A stretch of DNA of 64,000 nt from Pseudomonadota bacterium (GCA_963205315.1 CAUJIO010000029.1:1-64000), one strand, 5' to 3'. Counted from the stretch's first letter, positions 26,069 through 36,093 are shown. Program-made: numbers and translations. Notes: a model not told the origin generated them from the sequence alone.

Positions 26069-27202
26069 GTGTACACCATCAAGACCGTCGCGGTCCGGCA
26101 GTTCTGCCTTGGCCTTGTTCTGCTGGTGTTGAGTGGCTGCGCCATTCCCCGCCCCGGCCCCGCCGAAAAGATCATCAATGCCGAAAGTGCCGATCTTGCA
26201 GGTTTCACGCTGATCGACGTCACGGCCGAGAAGGTCGCCAACTATCGCGTGCAGAACGTGGTCGAAGGTGCCGGAACGGCCGGTGTTCCGGCTGCCCCGG
26301 CCATCACGCTGTCCTCGGGCGATGTGCTGCGGGTGCGCATTGCCGAAAGCAAGGAGGGCGGGCTGTTCGCACCGCTGATCGCCGGCGGAACGGCGTTCGA
26401 AAATGTCCGCGTCGATTACAAGGGAATGATCTCGCTGCCCTATGCCGGGCGGGTGAAGGTCGCAGGGCTCGAGCCGCAGCAGGTCGAGGACCGGCTGCGG
26501 TCGCGCCTGGCCGGTGTCACGTTCGAGCCACAGGTCTATGTCGAGATCGTATCCGACCGTGGCTCCAGCGTGCTGGTCAGCGGCGAGGTCAAGGCGGCCG
26601 GGCGCTTCTCGCTGCTCGAAGGGCCGCTGACGCTCATCGATGCAATCTCGAAGGCCGGCGGGCCGACCAAGGCGCCGCACCTGATCGACGTCATCATCCG
26701 CCACGGCAAATCCGTCAAGCGGATGCCGCTGTCCACCGTCATGAGCGGTGCCAACCAGCAGATCCGGGCCGGAGACGAAATCACGCTGGTGTCCGCCTCG
26801 AAGGTCTTCAACGCGCTGGGGGCCGTCAAGAAAAACGGTCAAACGGAATTTGCGACCCCCAACCCGACGCTCATGGACGCGCTCGCCCAGGCCGAAGGCC
26901 TCGATCTGACCACGGCCAGCAATACCGGCGTCTTCGTGTTTCGCCTGCATGAGCCGAAGGCCTGGCTCGATGCCGACAATCGCTGGCAGCCGGGTCCGGT
27001 CATCTTCAAGTTCGACATGTCGAAGCCGGAGACGATGTTCATCGCCCAGGCCTTCGGCATGCGCAACGACGACACGCTCTACGTCACCGTGGCGCCGTCC
27101 GTCGAATGGGTGAAACAGTTGCAGCCGATTGCCGCTACGATGAATATCGTCAAGGGTGGCGCCACCGTTGCCCGTTCACTCGACGCCATGCAAGGCAACT
27201 AA
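26069..27202 (+). CDS. Polysaccharide export lipoprotein (Wza/KpsD-like)
   Basis: The 377-aa protein begins with a lipoprotein signal peptide (FCLGLVLLVLSGCAIP; lipobox LSGC). The Poly_export (SBP) domain follows at about residues 75-165 (LSSGDVLRVRIAES... MISLPYAGRVKVAGL...EPQVYVEIV), then SLBB-type domains (VLVSGEVKAAGRFSLLEGPLTLIDAISKAGG). Family members form the outer-membrane exit channel for capsular or exopolysaccharides. The GTG at 26069 is preferred because AGAGGGG precedes it and it gives a compact signal peptide; the GTG at 26027 would place the signal 14 residues inside. No tyrosine kinase/chain-length gene is adjacent. The 211 bases upstream hold no gene. Confidence 0.85.
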   Translation: MYTIKTVAVRQFCLGLVLLVLSGCAIPRPGPAEKIINAESADLAGFTLIDVTAEKVANYRVQNVVEGAGTAGVPAAPAITLSSGDVLRVRIAESKEGGLFAPLIAGGTAFENVRVDYKGMISLPYAGRVKVAGLEPQQVEDRLRSRLAGVTFEPQVYVEIVSDRGSSVLVSGEVKAAGRFSLLEGPLTLIDAISKAGGPTKAPHLIDVIIRHGKSVKRMPLSTVMSGANQQIRAGDEITLVSASKVFNALGAVKKNGQTEFATPNPTLMDALAQAEGLDLTTASNTGVFVFRLHEPKAWLDADNRWQPGPVIFKFDMSKPETMFIAQAFGMRNDDTLYVTVAPSVEWVKQLQPIAATMNIVKGGATVARSLDAMQGN

Positions 27203-27225
27203 CCCATACCGGAGTTCATAGCAGG

Positions 27226-28146
27226 ATGACGATCGCGGTATTCGGCAGCATCAACATGGATGTCACGGCCTATATGGAGCGGCTGCCGAAGCCGGGCGAG
27301 ACACTGCATGGCAAGGACTACAAGCTTGGGCTTGGCGGCAAGGGTGCCAACCAGGCGGTGGCGGCCCGCAAACTCGGCAGCGACGTACGCTTCATCTGCC
27401 GGCTCGGAAATGACGATTTTGCCAAGCCGGCGGAGCGTGAACTTGCGTCCTATGGTGTCGATCTGTCGCTGGTCGCGCGGGATGCGGCGGGCGCCACCGG
27501 CATCGCCATCATCAATGTCGGCGAGGGAGGCGAGAATTTCATTTCGCTGGTCGCCGGCAGCAACATGAACATGGATCTCACCGACGTCGAGCGCGCCCAG
27601 CCAGCACTTGCTGCGGCCAAGGTGTTGCTGTTGCAGCTGGAAACGCCGCTTGCCGCCTCGCTGGCGGCTGCTGCCATCGTGCGGGCGCATGGCGGCATCG
27701 TCATTCTCGATCCGGCCCCGGCACCGAAAGAGGGCCTGTCCGGAGATGTTCTGCGGGCTGTCGATGTGGTCACGCCGAACGAAACCGAAGCTGGCCTCAT
27801 TCTCGGATGGCAGCCGCAATCGTTGGATGAAGGATTGCAGGCCGCAATCGAATTGCGGTCACGCGGTGCCGGCACCGCCGTCGTCAAACTGGGCGCACGT
27901 GGTGTTGCGGTTGCAGCCGAAGGGGTCGCCGAGATCATTCCGGCCTTCAAGGTGACGGCGATCGACACCGTTGCCGCGGGCGACAGCTTCAACGGCGGCC
28001 TCGCCCATGCGCTCGAGCAGGGCATGCCCATCACCGCCGCGCTGCGCTTCGCGGCAGCCTGTGGCGCACTCTCGACAACCCGGAGGGGCGCCTCCGCCGC
28101 AGCACCGGAAAAGGCCGAGGTCGAGGCGTTTTTGGCGTCAGCCTAG
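27226..28146 (+). CDS. rbsK: Ribokinase (PfkB family)
   Basis: The 306-aa PfkB-family sugar kinase has the ribokinase signatures FGSINMDVTAYMERLPKPGET (residues 5 onward), GLGGKGANQAVAARKLG (PfkB signature 1), and IDTVAAGDSFNGGLAHAL (signature 2 with the catalytic aspartate in AAGD). It phosphorylates D-ribose at O5. The start ATG at 27226 has GGAG and GCAGG upstream. It follows the export gene by 23 bases, but no ribose transporter or rbsD is nearby, so coupling to the polysaccharide cluster is probably positional only. Confidence 0.85.
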   Translation: MTIAVFGSINMDVTAYMERLPKPGETLHGKDYKLGLGGKGANQAVAARKLGSDVRFICRLGNDDFAKPAERELASYGVDLSLVARDAAGATGIAIINVGEGGENFISLVAGSNMNMDLTDVERAQPALAAAKVLLLQLETPLAASLAAAAIVRAHGGIVILDPAPAPKEGLSGDVLRAVDVVTPNETEAGLILGWQPQSLDEGLQAAIELRSRGAGTAVVKLGARGVAVAAEGVAEIIPAFKVTAIDTVAAGDSFNGGLAHALEQGMPITAALRFAAACGALSTTRRGASAAAPEKAEVEAFLASA

Positions 28147-28222
28147 AACTCCCGGCGCTCGGTCACTTTGAAACTGGCGCATTTCTCGCACTACAAGTGA
28201 CTTCACTTGCTCGACCAATGCG

Positions 28223-28987
28223 CTAGTTCGGAATCCGCGCGGTCAGGGTGCCGTCGACCACGACGTTGGTGCCAGAGACGAAGCTGGCGCGGTCGCTTGA
28301 GAGAAAGACCACGACATCTGCGACTTCCTCGGGTCCGGCCATGCGGCCCAGCGGATTTTCGGCAACCGTCCGGGCGAAGCGCTCCGGATCATTTTGCTTA
28401 ACCTTGTCCCAGTGGCCGCCTTCAAAAAATGTCGTGCCCGGCGACACGACATTGGCCCGGATGCCTTTCGGGGCCACGTGCCGGGCCAGCGACTTCACGT
28501 AGAAGAACAGCGCCGCCTTCATTGTTCCGTAGGCGGATGATCCATAGCCGTAGTCTTCGGAGCCCGAGATCGACGAAATGGCGACGATCGAGCCGCGGCC
28601 GGATGTCTCGAGATGCGGAAGGGCCGCCTCGGCTGCATTGCGCGTGTGCATCAGGTCGATGTCGAAAGCCTGGCGAAAGGCGTCCTCCCCGGAGCCCGAT
28701 ACGAGGGCAGACGCATTGCAGACGAGAATATCCAGTCCGCCGAGCAGTTGTGCCGCGCGCCCGATGAATTTCTCGAGCGCCGCCTTGTCGCCCACGTCCA
28801 GCGCCTCGCCGTAGGCGCTCACGTCGCGGGCTTTCAGGTCGGCAACGGTTGCCGCAACGCCTGCACCATCGCGCGCGCAGATCGCCACATCGCAGCCTTC
28901 CGCCGCCAGCCCGAAGGCGATGGCGCGGCCGATGCCCTTGGTTCCGCCGGTGACCAGCGCCCGTTTGCCGGCGAGATGGAGATCCAC
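28223..28987 (-). CDS. SDR-family oxidoreductase
   Basis: The 254-aa classical SDR starts MDLHLAGKRALVTGGTKGIG with TGGTKGIG at residues 13-20. It has DILVCNASALVSG near 85 and SSISGSEDYGYGSSAYGTMKAAL (catalytic Ser, Tyr and Lys) near 140. EEVADVVVFLSSDRASFVSGTNVVVDGT completes the C-terminal pattern. The substrate is unknown; it resembles 3-oxoacyl-ACP-reductase-like dehydrogenases. The stop of the upstream PPK2 gene is two bases before its start codon on the same strand, so they share a transcript. Confidence 0.85.
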   Translation of the reverse strand: MDLHLAGKRALVTGGTKGIGRAIAFGLAAEGCDVAICARDGAGVAATVADLKARDVSAYGEALDVGDKAALEKFIGRAAQLLGGLDILVCNASALVSGSGEDAFRQAFDIDLMHTRNAAEAALPHLETSGRGSIVAISSISGSEDYGYGSSAYGTMKAALFFYVKSLARHVAPKGIRANVVSPGTTFFEGGHWDKVKQNDPERFARTVAENPLGRMAGPEEVADVVVFLSSDRASFVSGTNVVVDGTLTARIPN

Positions 28988-28988
28988 C

Positions 28989-29816
<828 letters not shown>

Positions 29817-29921
29817 AGCAGGGGTTCCATTCAAATCGGAGAGCGCGATCTTAGCCCCCTTGATTGCAACTTGTCATGGCCCTATCCCAACGGTTCGGCA
29901 ATCCCCGGGGATATTTCAAGC

Positions 29922-30671
29922 GTGACGGATTCGAACAAGGCTCAGATGGCGGCGGCGGCTTACCGGCTCCCCGCCATGGACATGGACTTTCTGCTCGGCG
30001 ACACGACGCGGGGCCTGCGTTTCCAGCTCGAATACCAGAAGGCCGAGGAACTTCTGCGCAAGTGGGGGGTGGCGACCACGGTCATCGTCTTCGGCTCGGC
30101 CCGGATTCAACCCGATGACCGCAACGGCTGGTACAACGCGGCGCGCGAGTTCGCGCGCATCTGCTCTGAAGAGGGCGGCGCCAAGTACCAGAACCATCAG
30201 CCACGCCAGAATGTCATCGCCACCGGCGGCGGGCCGGGCGTCATGGAGGCTGCGAACCGTGGCGCACATGACGCCAACGCGCCATCGATCGGCTTCAACA
30301 TCACGCTGCCGATGGAGCAGGAGCCCAACGCCTACTCGACACCGGATCTCACCTTCCGTTTCCATTATTTCGCCATGCGCAAGATGCACTTCGCCATCCG
30401 CGCCTCGGCACTCGTGGTGTTCCCCGGCGGCTTCGGTACAATGGACGAATTGTTCGAAATTCTCACGCTCCGCCAGACCGGCAAGATGGACGACAATCTT
30501 CCCGTCGTGCTCTATGATTCAAAGTTCTGGAACGGCCTCATCAACTTCCGCCAGTTCGTCGACAGCGGCATGGTGAAAGAGGACGACCTCAACCTTTTCG
30601 GTTTCGCTGACACACCGCGCCAGGCATGGGACGAGTTGATCAGGCGCGGCCTGAAGATTTCGAAGGAGTAG
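29922..30671 (+). CDS. LOG-family protein
   Basis: The 249-aa protein has the LOG (lysine decarboxylase-like) fold signatures. TVIVFGSARIQPDD forms the first strand, GGGPGVMEAANRGAHDA is the nucleotide-binding loop, and FPGGFGTMDELFEIL is the PGGxGTxxE motif. Members cleave ribose-5-phosphate from AMP-type nucleotides, including cytokinin precursors; the substrate in this longer bacterial subgroup is less clear. The start is uncertain: GTG at 29922 or ATG at 29946 (AAGG upstream). The beta-CASP hydrolase gene follows after three bases, so they are one operon. Confidence 0.8.
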   Translation: MTDSNKAQMAAAAYRLPAMDMDFLLGDTTRGLRFQLEYQKAEELLRKWGVATTVIVFGSARIQPDDRNGWYNAAREFARICSEEGGAKYQNHQPRQNVIATGGGPGVMEAANRGAHDANAPSIGFNITLPMEQEPNAYSTPDLTFRFHYFAMRKMHFAIRASALVVFPGGFGTMDELFEILTLRQTGKMDDNLPVVLYDSKFWNGLINFRQFVDSGMVKEDDLNLFGFADTPRQAWDELIRRGLKISKE

Positions 30672-30674
30672 GCA

Positions 30675-32339
30675 ATGGCGATCCGTCTGAAATTCCATGG
30701 TGCGGCCCGCACTGTCACCGGCTCGTGCTACCTGCTGGAAACCGGCACGTCGAAGCTGCTGATCGATTGCGGCATGTTCCAAGGCTCGAAGACCGAGCGC
30801 GAGTTGAACTACCGTGCGTTCCCCTTCGATCCGGCGTCGCTCACTGCGATGATCCTGACCCATGCCCATATCGATCATTCGGGCCTCATTCCCAAACTGG
30901 TGAAGCACGGCTTCACGCAGAAGATCTACTGCACGCATGCGACCGTCGATCTTTGCGGCATCATGCTGCCGGACTCGGGCGGCATTCAGGAAATGGAAGT
31001 GATGCAGCTGAACCGCCGCCGGGTGAAGCGCGGCGAAGCGGAAGTCGAACCGATCTACACGCTGGAGGATGCCAACAAGAGTCTCGAGAATTTCTACGGC
31101 CTCGGTTTCGAAACCTGGTTCGAACCGGCGCCGGGCATCCGCGCGCGATTCTGGAACGCCGGCCATCTCCTGGGATCGGCCTCTGTCGAGATCGAAGTGG
31201 CGCAAGCGGGCAAGCCGCCGGTGCGCATCCTGTTCTCGGGCGACATCGGTCCGGACAACAAGATGCTCCAGCCTGATCCGGAAGCTCCTACCGGCTTCGA
31301 CTACGTGGTCTGCGAGTCGACCTATGGCGGGCGCGACCGGTTCGAGCGCGACGAGGCCGGCCGCCGCGAGATACTGGCCACGGAAGTGAACGAGGCCGCC
31401 AAGCGCAAGGGCGCGCTGCTGATCCCGTCGTTTGCCGTCGAGCGCACGCAGGAGCTGGTCACCGATCTCGTGCTGCTGATGGAGCAGGACAAGGTTCCCA
31501 GGGCCAACATCTTCATCGACTCGCCGCTGGCGTCCAAGGCGACGCGTATCTTTACCAAACATGCGAAGGAACTTCAGCACGGCGAGGATCTCAGCCGCGC
31601 CTTCAACTCCCCCTTCGTCCGCTCGACCGAGAGCGTGGAGGATTCGAAGGCGCTGGCCCGTTTCAGCGGCTTCCGCATCATCGTCTCGGCGAGCGGCATG
31701 TGCGAGGCCGGGCGCATCCGGCATCATCTCAAGAACCATCTCTGGCAGAATTCCACCACGGTTCTTCTGGCGGGGTTCCAGGCCGAAGGTTCGCTCGGCC
31801 GCATCCTGCAAGATGGCGCCAGGATGGTCACCATCATGGGTGACGAGATCAACGTCGCGGCATCGATCCGCAAGATCGAGGATTACTCGGGCCATGCCGA
31901 TGGACCGGAACTGGTGCAATGGGTGAAGGAGCGCCTGCCCATCGGCCGTTCGATCTTCCTCACGCATGGCGAAGAAGAAGGGCAGATGGCACTGGCCGCC
32001 GACCTCAAGGGGCTGGGCCTGCCGCATGACTGCATTCTCATTCCGTCGCTCGATGCCGTCTATGATCTCAGCGGCGAGGCTTGCGCCTTCGTGGCCGAGG
32101 AGACACGGCCGCGCATCGACCCCACCATGGTGGCAAGGCTCGACAGCCACAATGACCTCGCCGATCTGGTGCTCGACATCCGCGACATCATCGACAAGGC
32201 CGGTGACGAGAAGGCCCGCGGCGTCATCATCCGCCGGCTGCGCAAGGCGCTGGCCGGCGACAGCGGCGGCGACGGCGGCCGCCGCCGTCCGCCCGTCTCA
32301 GGCCCGTCGCGCCGCAGCCGTGGCTGGGACGAAGGCTGA
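30675..32339 (+). CDS. MBL-fold, beta-CASP RNA-processing-type hydrolase
   Basis: The 554-aa protein has the metallo-beta-lactamase core with HAHIDHSG near residue 60 and further metal ligands in FWNAGHLLGSA and FSGDIG. The beta-CASP domain follows (ERTQELVTDLVLLMEQDKVPRANIFIDSPLA; VSASGMCEAGRIRHHL), and the RMMBL end carries YSGHADGPELVQWV. The C-terminus is extended and rich in Gly/Arg/Ser, possibly an RNA-binding tail. Relatives process RNA ends (CPSF73/YSH1-type). The specific substrate is not known. It is probably co-transcribed with the LOG gene. Confidence 0.85.
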   Translation: MAIRLKFHGAARTVTGSCYLLETGTSKLLIDCGMFQGSKTERELNYRAFPFDPASLTAMILTHAHIDHSGLIPKLVKHGFTQKIYCTHATVDLCGIMLPDSGGIQEMEVMQLNRRRVKRGEAEVEPIYTLEDANKSLENFYGLGFETWFEPAPGIRARFWNAGHLLGSASVEIEVAQAGKPPVRILFSGDIGPDNKMLQPDPEAPTGFDYVVCESTYGGRDRFERDEAGRREILATEVNEAAKRKGALLIPSFAVERTQELVTDLVLLMEQDKVPRANIFIDSPLASKATRIFTKHAKELQHGEDLSRAFNSPFVRSTESVEDSKALARFSGFRIIVSASGMCEAGRIRHHLKNHLWQNSTTVLLAGFQAEGSLGRILQDGARMVTIMGDEINVAASIRKIEDYSGHADGPELVQWVKERLPIGRSIFLTHGEEEGQMALAADLKGLGLPHDCILIPSLDAVYDLSGEACAFVAEETRPRIDPTMVARLDSHNDLADLVLDIRDIIDKAGDEKARGVIIRRLRKALAGDSGGDGGRRRPPVSGPSRRSRGWDEG

Positions 32340-32413
32340 ACCGCTCACACGACACCGGATGGCTCTGCCTGGCAGCCCATGCCCGGCCTGAAAATGCTTT
32401 GCCCGCCGAAAAT

Positions 32414-32427
32414 AGAATGTATGTTCT
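32414..32427. promoter_or_regulatory. AGAA-N6-TTCT palindrome before the RpiR gene
   Basis: AGAATG and ATGTTCT frame a GAA-N6-TTC dyad 31 bases upstream of the RpiR start. It resembles the GGAA-N6-TTCC site between iolG and iolC with a change at the outermost base of each half. This placement suits autoregulation. It is short and could occur by chance. Confidence 0.4.
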
Positions 32428-32457
32428 GGCTTGCAACTGCTGATTCAGAGGCCTGAC

Positions 32458-33291
32458 ATGCCCGACATCGATCCGCCGCCACGCGATTTCGCGGCTCTCA
32501 AGGCGCTCATCACCGAGCGCGCGGCGGACTTGCCCAAACGCCTCACGCAGATTGCCAGCTTCGCGCTCGACAATCCGGACGAGATCGCTTTTGGCACGGT
32601 GTCGTCGATTGCCGAGCAAGCCGATGTGCAGCCCTCGACCCTGGTGCGCTTCAGCCAGGCCATCGGCTATCAGGGCTTCTCCGACATGCAGGAGGTGTTC
32701 CGCTCGCGCCTGCGCGACCGCATCCTGAATTACGGCGAGCGTATCCAGCAATTGCGCGAGCATGCGCTGGAGGCGTCGAAGCCCAACGTCATCTTTCAGG
32801 GCTTCTGCGATTCCACCGAAAAATCGATCGCATCGTTGCGCGAGAAGCTGGACCCGGACGAGCTCGATCAGGCGGTGGCGACGCTGGCCCAGGCGCAGAC
32901 CATCTATCTCATCGGCTTGCGGCGGTCGTTCCCGATTGCCTCCTACATGGCCTATGCCTTCGGAAAGCTCGGTGTACGGAGCATTCTCGTCGATGCGGTG
33001 GGCGGCATGGCGGCCGAGCAGCTGACCTTCGCATCGCCCGCCGATGCGGTGCTGGCCATTTCCTTCACGCCCTACGCCTCGGAGACGGTGGCGCTGACGC
33101 AGGGTGCTGTGGCGCGTGGCGTGCCCGTGGTGTCGATCACCGACAGCCCGTTCTCGCCGCTGGCGCAGGTGTCCGGCCAGTGGATCGAGGTCAGCGAAGC
33201 CAATTTCGAAGGCTTCCGCTCGATGGCCGCGACGCTGACGCTGGCCATGACGCTGACCGTCGCCATCGCCGAAAAACGCGGCGCCGGGTGA
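32458..33291 (+). CDS. RpiR/MurR-family regulator, IolR candidate
   Basis: The 277-aa regulator has an N-terminal RpiR winged-helix domain (residues 15-90; FGTVSSIAEQADVQPSTLVRFSQAIGYQGFSDMQEVFR) and a C-terminal SIS sugar-phosphate-binding domain (about 120-260; TIYLIGLRRSFPIASYMAYAFGKLG). Rhizobial IolR, which represses inositol genes, belongs to this family. Here an exact IolR-like site lies between iolG and iolC about 4.5 kb away, and a variant site precedes this gene. The link is inferred from family and sites, since other genes intervene. Start ATG at 32458 has AGAGG upstream. Confidence 0.8.
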   Translation: MPDIDPPPRDFAALKALITERAADLPKRLTQIASFALDNPDEIAFGTVSSIAEQADVQPSTLVRFSQAIGYQGFSDMQEVFRSRLRDRILNYGERIQQLREHALEASKPNVIFQGFCDSTEKSIASLREKLDPDELDQAVATLAQAQTIYLIGLRRSFPIASYMAYAFGKLGVRSILVDAVGGMAAEQLTFASPADAVLAISFTPYASETVALTQGAVARGVPVVSITDSPFSPLAQVSGQWIEVSEANFEGFRSMAATLTLAMTLTVAIAEKRGAG

Positions 33292-33358
33292 TCAGCCTTG
33301 CATTTGTCACGGAGCATCAGCAAATTCCGCCGCAGACAGACCGCAGGAGGACCGCCCG

Positions 33359-34558
33359 TTGCCAAACGTCAATGATTACACCGCGCTGCTAAGCGGCGAT
33401 TACTGGTCCGGTTCCAACAGCAAAAATGCGCCGGCTTTCGTCACCTTCTCGTTCGAGACCAAGGTGCAGTCCGATCTTCCGGGCAATGTCTTCAACGCTG
33501 CCGCGCAAAACTCGTTCCGCAGCATGACCAATGCCGAGAAGGACGCGGCACGCGCGGCCCTCAAGGACTGGGCGGATGCATCGGGGCTCGTGGTCCTGGA
33601 GGTCAAGGCAGGCCACGGCGACATCCGCTTCGGCACGTATGATTTCAGTCTCGATGCCAGCTGGAAAGGCACCGCGGGTTTCGCCTATTTTCCCGGCACC
33701 GAGGTCGATCGCGACTACAGTTATCGCAGCGGCATCGGCGGCGACGTCTTCCTCGACTATGACTATGCCGATGACGCGCATGTGCTGCGCCACGAGATCG
33801 GCCACGCGCTGGGCTTCAAGCATCCCTTCGAAGGCCCGCTCACGCTGCCGGGCAATCTCGACAACACCGATCACACGGTGATGAGTTATACCGGTTCGCG
33901 CCCCGGCACACTGGCGCCCTTCGATCTCGATGCGGTCGCTGCGATCTATGGCGATTCGTCCACGGACGGGCGCGGCCTCGCCAGCTGGGACTGGGATGCC
34001 GGCAAGGAGATCCTGACGCAGGTCGGCGATGACACGGGCCGCAACATCTTCGGTGTCGCGGTCAGGGATGTGATCGACGGCAAGGGCGGCGGCGATGTCA
34101 TCTGCGGCTTCGAGGCCGGCGACGATCTGCGGGGCGGCGGCGGCAAGGACAAGATCTACGGCGGCTACGGTGCCGACACGCTGAGCGGCGGCGGCGGCAA
34201 GGACACGCTCAATGGCGAGGAGGGCAGCGACAGCTTTGTCTTCGACCGGCTGCGGACGGGAGGGGACGAGATCCGCGGTTATGCCAACAGCAAGGGCGAC
34301 GACGACACGCTGCTGTTCGACGATGGCGCGTTCGGCAGCCTCGGCCGCGAGGCCGACGGCACGGGCAAGCTGCTCGACAAGTATTTTCAGTCGTCCTTCG
34401 CCAGCGTCGCCGAATCCGCCACCGCGCGCTTCCTCTACGAACGCGACACCGGACTCCTGCGCTACGATGCCGACGGCACCGGCGCCAAGGAGGCAAAGAT
34501 CATCGCCAGCTTCAACAATTTCATCGACCTCCAGGTCTCAGACTTCATCATCGTCTGA
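33359..34558 (+). CDS. Serralysin-like M10 metalloprotease with RTX repeats
   Basis: The 399-aa protein carries the zinc site HEIGHALGFKH (HExxHxxGxxH, near residue 144) and a Met-turn VMSYTG near residue 180, the metzincin signature. GGxGxD calcium repeats run at about 240-285 (GGGGKDKIYGGYGADTLSGGGGKDTL), and the C-terminal beta region is of the serralysin type. There is no signal peptide, so type I secretion is expected, but no exporter gene is in the window. The start is TTG at 33359 with GGAGGA seven bases upstream. Compared with typical serralysins of 450-480 aa it is short. Substrates are unknown. Confidence 0.85.
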   Translation: MPNVNDYTALLSGDYWSGSNSKNAPAFVTFSFETKVQSDLPGNVFNAAAQNSFRSMTNAEKDAARAALKDWADASGLVVLEVKAGHGDIRFGTYDFSLDASWKGTAGFAYFPGTEVDRDYSYRSGIGGDVFLDYDYADDAHVLRHEIGHALGFKHPFEGPLTLPGNLDNTDHTVMSYTGSRPGTLAPFDLDAVAAIYGDSSTDGRGLASWDWDAGKEILTQVGDDTGRNIFGVAVRDVIDGKGGGDVICGFEAGDDLRGGGGKDKIYGGYGADTLSGGGGKDTLNGEEGSDSFVFDRLRTGGDEIRGYANSKGDDDTLLFDDGAFGSLGREADGTGKLLDKYFQSSFASVAESATARFLYERDTGLLRYDADGTGAKEAKIIASFNNFIDLQVSDFIIV

Positions 34559-34655
34559 GGGCCTCCTGCCGCCGGGCTCACCCGGTGGTGCAGAAAGGGG
34601 GATGAGGGGGCGATATTATATTTGTCGTACCCAAGAGGTTTGAAAGGAAAGCGGG

Positions 34656-35207
34656 ATGCGGGCTAAATTCTTTTGGTGGCTTGCCGGAGCGTTCATTCTT
34701 GGCATTGTTCCGATAGTACTTCCCATGACGGGTTGGGAGTTAGCCAAGGATCGCGCTCAACAAATTGTGTATATCAGTGTTGCCCTTGGGGTGCTCTGGG
34801 GTATTTTTGGTGTTATTTCATGGTGGCGTGAAAAAAAGGAACCGTCTGTCATGACTTCCGGCCCCAAATTCATTGATCAGAGCATCAACGCCCACAATAA
34901 CTCGGGCACGATCAACCAAACAAACAACAATACGTTTGGGTCTATTCGGGTCGCTTTCGATACCCATCTTCAATCAGAGTTATTGAGGCATGCCCCAAGA
35001 GATAAGCCTGTGGTTCTCATGACTATTGGTAGCGACGCTGACCAATTAATAGGAAACCAGGTCGAAGAATTCTTGGTTACAAATGGTTTTTCGGTATCGC
35101 GCTCTCGGATTGGGATGAAGGTCCCGCCGCCGTCACAACCCTATAGCCTCAATCTCGGGAATGAGCAGACAACGATAACTGTATCTCCAAGTACACCCCC
35201 AGCTTAG
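34656..35207 (+). CDS. Two-helix membrane protein with Asn-rich domain, unknown
   Basis: The 183-aa protein has two membrane helices (residues 5-25 and 36-57), then a cytoplasmic or periplasmic part. That part contains an Asn-rich stretch with a possible beta-solenoid pattern (INAHNNSGTINQTNNN, residues 77-92). A compact alpha/beta domain follows (PVVLMTIGSDADQLIGNQVEEFLVTNGFSVS). Codon use is clearly more AT-rich than in neighbouring genes, which suggests horizontal acquisition. AAGGAAAGCGGG precedes the ATG. No family is recognised. The 290 bases after it hold no recognisable gene. Confidence 0.55.
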   Translation: MRAKFFWWLAGAFILGIVPIVLPMTGWELAKDRAQQIVYISVALGVLWGIFGVISWWREKKEPSVMTSGPKFIDQSINAHNNSGTINQTNNNTFGSIRVAFDTHLQSELLRHAPRDKPVVLMTIGSDADQLIGNQVEEFLVTNGFSVSRSRIGMKVPPPSQPYSLNLGNEQTTITVSPSTPPA

Positions 35208-35498
35208 TCGGGTTACTTTGGAGTCTTTACTGGCGGCACGATCTTCCCGAACGCATTTTCGAATGCTTCTCGGTTTTCGTCCGCTTCAAGCACTTTTGCG
35301 GTTGATCTCCAACTGAGTTTTCATCCAGCCGTATTTGGAGGCCCGGCTTGTTGCGGCAAGCTTCACCGCCGGACTGTGCACTGGTGCCCAAGCCAATCAT
35401 GCTCTAATATTCAAGCTTGACGACCACGTGGGACACATCACTGGCAGCAAAGCGTCGTGGTATTCCCTCTTCGGCAAGCATCAACAGGAGACCTGAAC

Positions 35499-35981
35499 AT
35501 GATGCACGACACGTGGACTGGTGGTTGCCAATGTGGCGCGGTTCGCTATCGTCTGCTCACGCGGCCAAACAATCCATGCATCTGTCATTGCCGGATGTGT
35601 CAAAAACAGTTTGGCAATTTCTTTGGAGCGTTTGCAGGAGTCTCTGCCGATCACTTTGAGTTGTCGCGCGGAACCATCGCCTATTTTCGCAGTTCGAGCG
35701 AAGCCGAGCGCGGTTTCTGCAGAGACTGCGGGACACCTCTCGTCTACCGTTTCGTGTCGCAACCGCGAATAGATGTTTCGATCGGCTCACTTGACCGCCA
35801 TACGGAGATGAAGCCGGAGTTTCAGTACGGGCTGGAATCCCGCGAACCTTGGCTCGCCGAGATACTGTCATTACCCGGAACCGTCACTGGCGAGGGTGAC
35901 AACGGCGTCGGCGATACGCCGGAACGCTTTGCGCAAATCCGGAACAGCAACCGTCAGCATCCCGATCACGATACAGAGTAG
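35499..35981 (+). CDS. GFA-family zinc protein
   Basis: The 160-aa protein belongs to the glutathione-dependent formaldehyde-activating enzyme (Gfa)-like family. Zinc-site cysteines occur in GGCQCGAVRY (residues 8-17), CHCRMCQK (about 31-38) and FCRDCGTPL (about 74-82). The family is far wider than the formaldehyde enzyme, so a catalytic role should not be assumed. AGGAG precedes the ATG at 35499. It lies next to the AT-rich membrane protein gene in a stretch of accessory genes. Confidence 0.8.
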   Translation: MMHDTWTGGCQCGAVRYRLLTRPNNPCICHCRMCQKQFGNFFGAFAGVSADHFELSRGTIAYFRSSSEAERGFCRDCGTPLVYRFVSQPRIDVSIGSLDRHTEMKPEFQYGLESREPWLAEILSLPGTVTGEGDNGVGDTPERFAQIRNSNRQHPDHDTE

Positions 35982-36066
35982 AGGAGGCGATGCAAGCGAC
36001 GAAACCGGAGTAAGAGCCCTCATCCGTCGCTTCGCGCCACCACCGGTTCAGGCCCGGTTGCAGGCT

Positions 36067-36093
36067 CTTCTCCCATTCTGCGAATGGCAGAAG
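36067..36093. repeat. CTTCTCCC...GGCAGAAG hairpin element, copy A
   Basis: CTTCTCCCATTC and GAATGGCAGAAG form a 12-base stem with one mismatch and a 3-base loop. It resembles the hairpin at 36147-36175 and belongs to the CCTTCTCCC repeat family common between rhizobial genes. Confidence 0.6.

Noticed and set aside
30519..32150. Minus-strand open frame of 543 codons
   Set aside because: Antisense shadow of the beta-CASP hydrolase gene, which has clear catalytic motifs.
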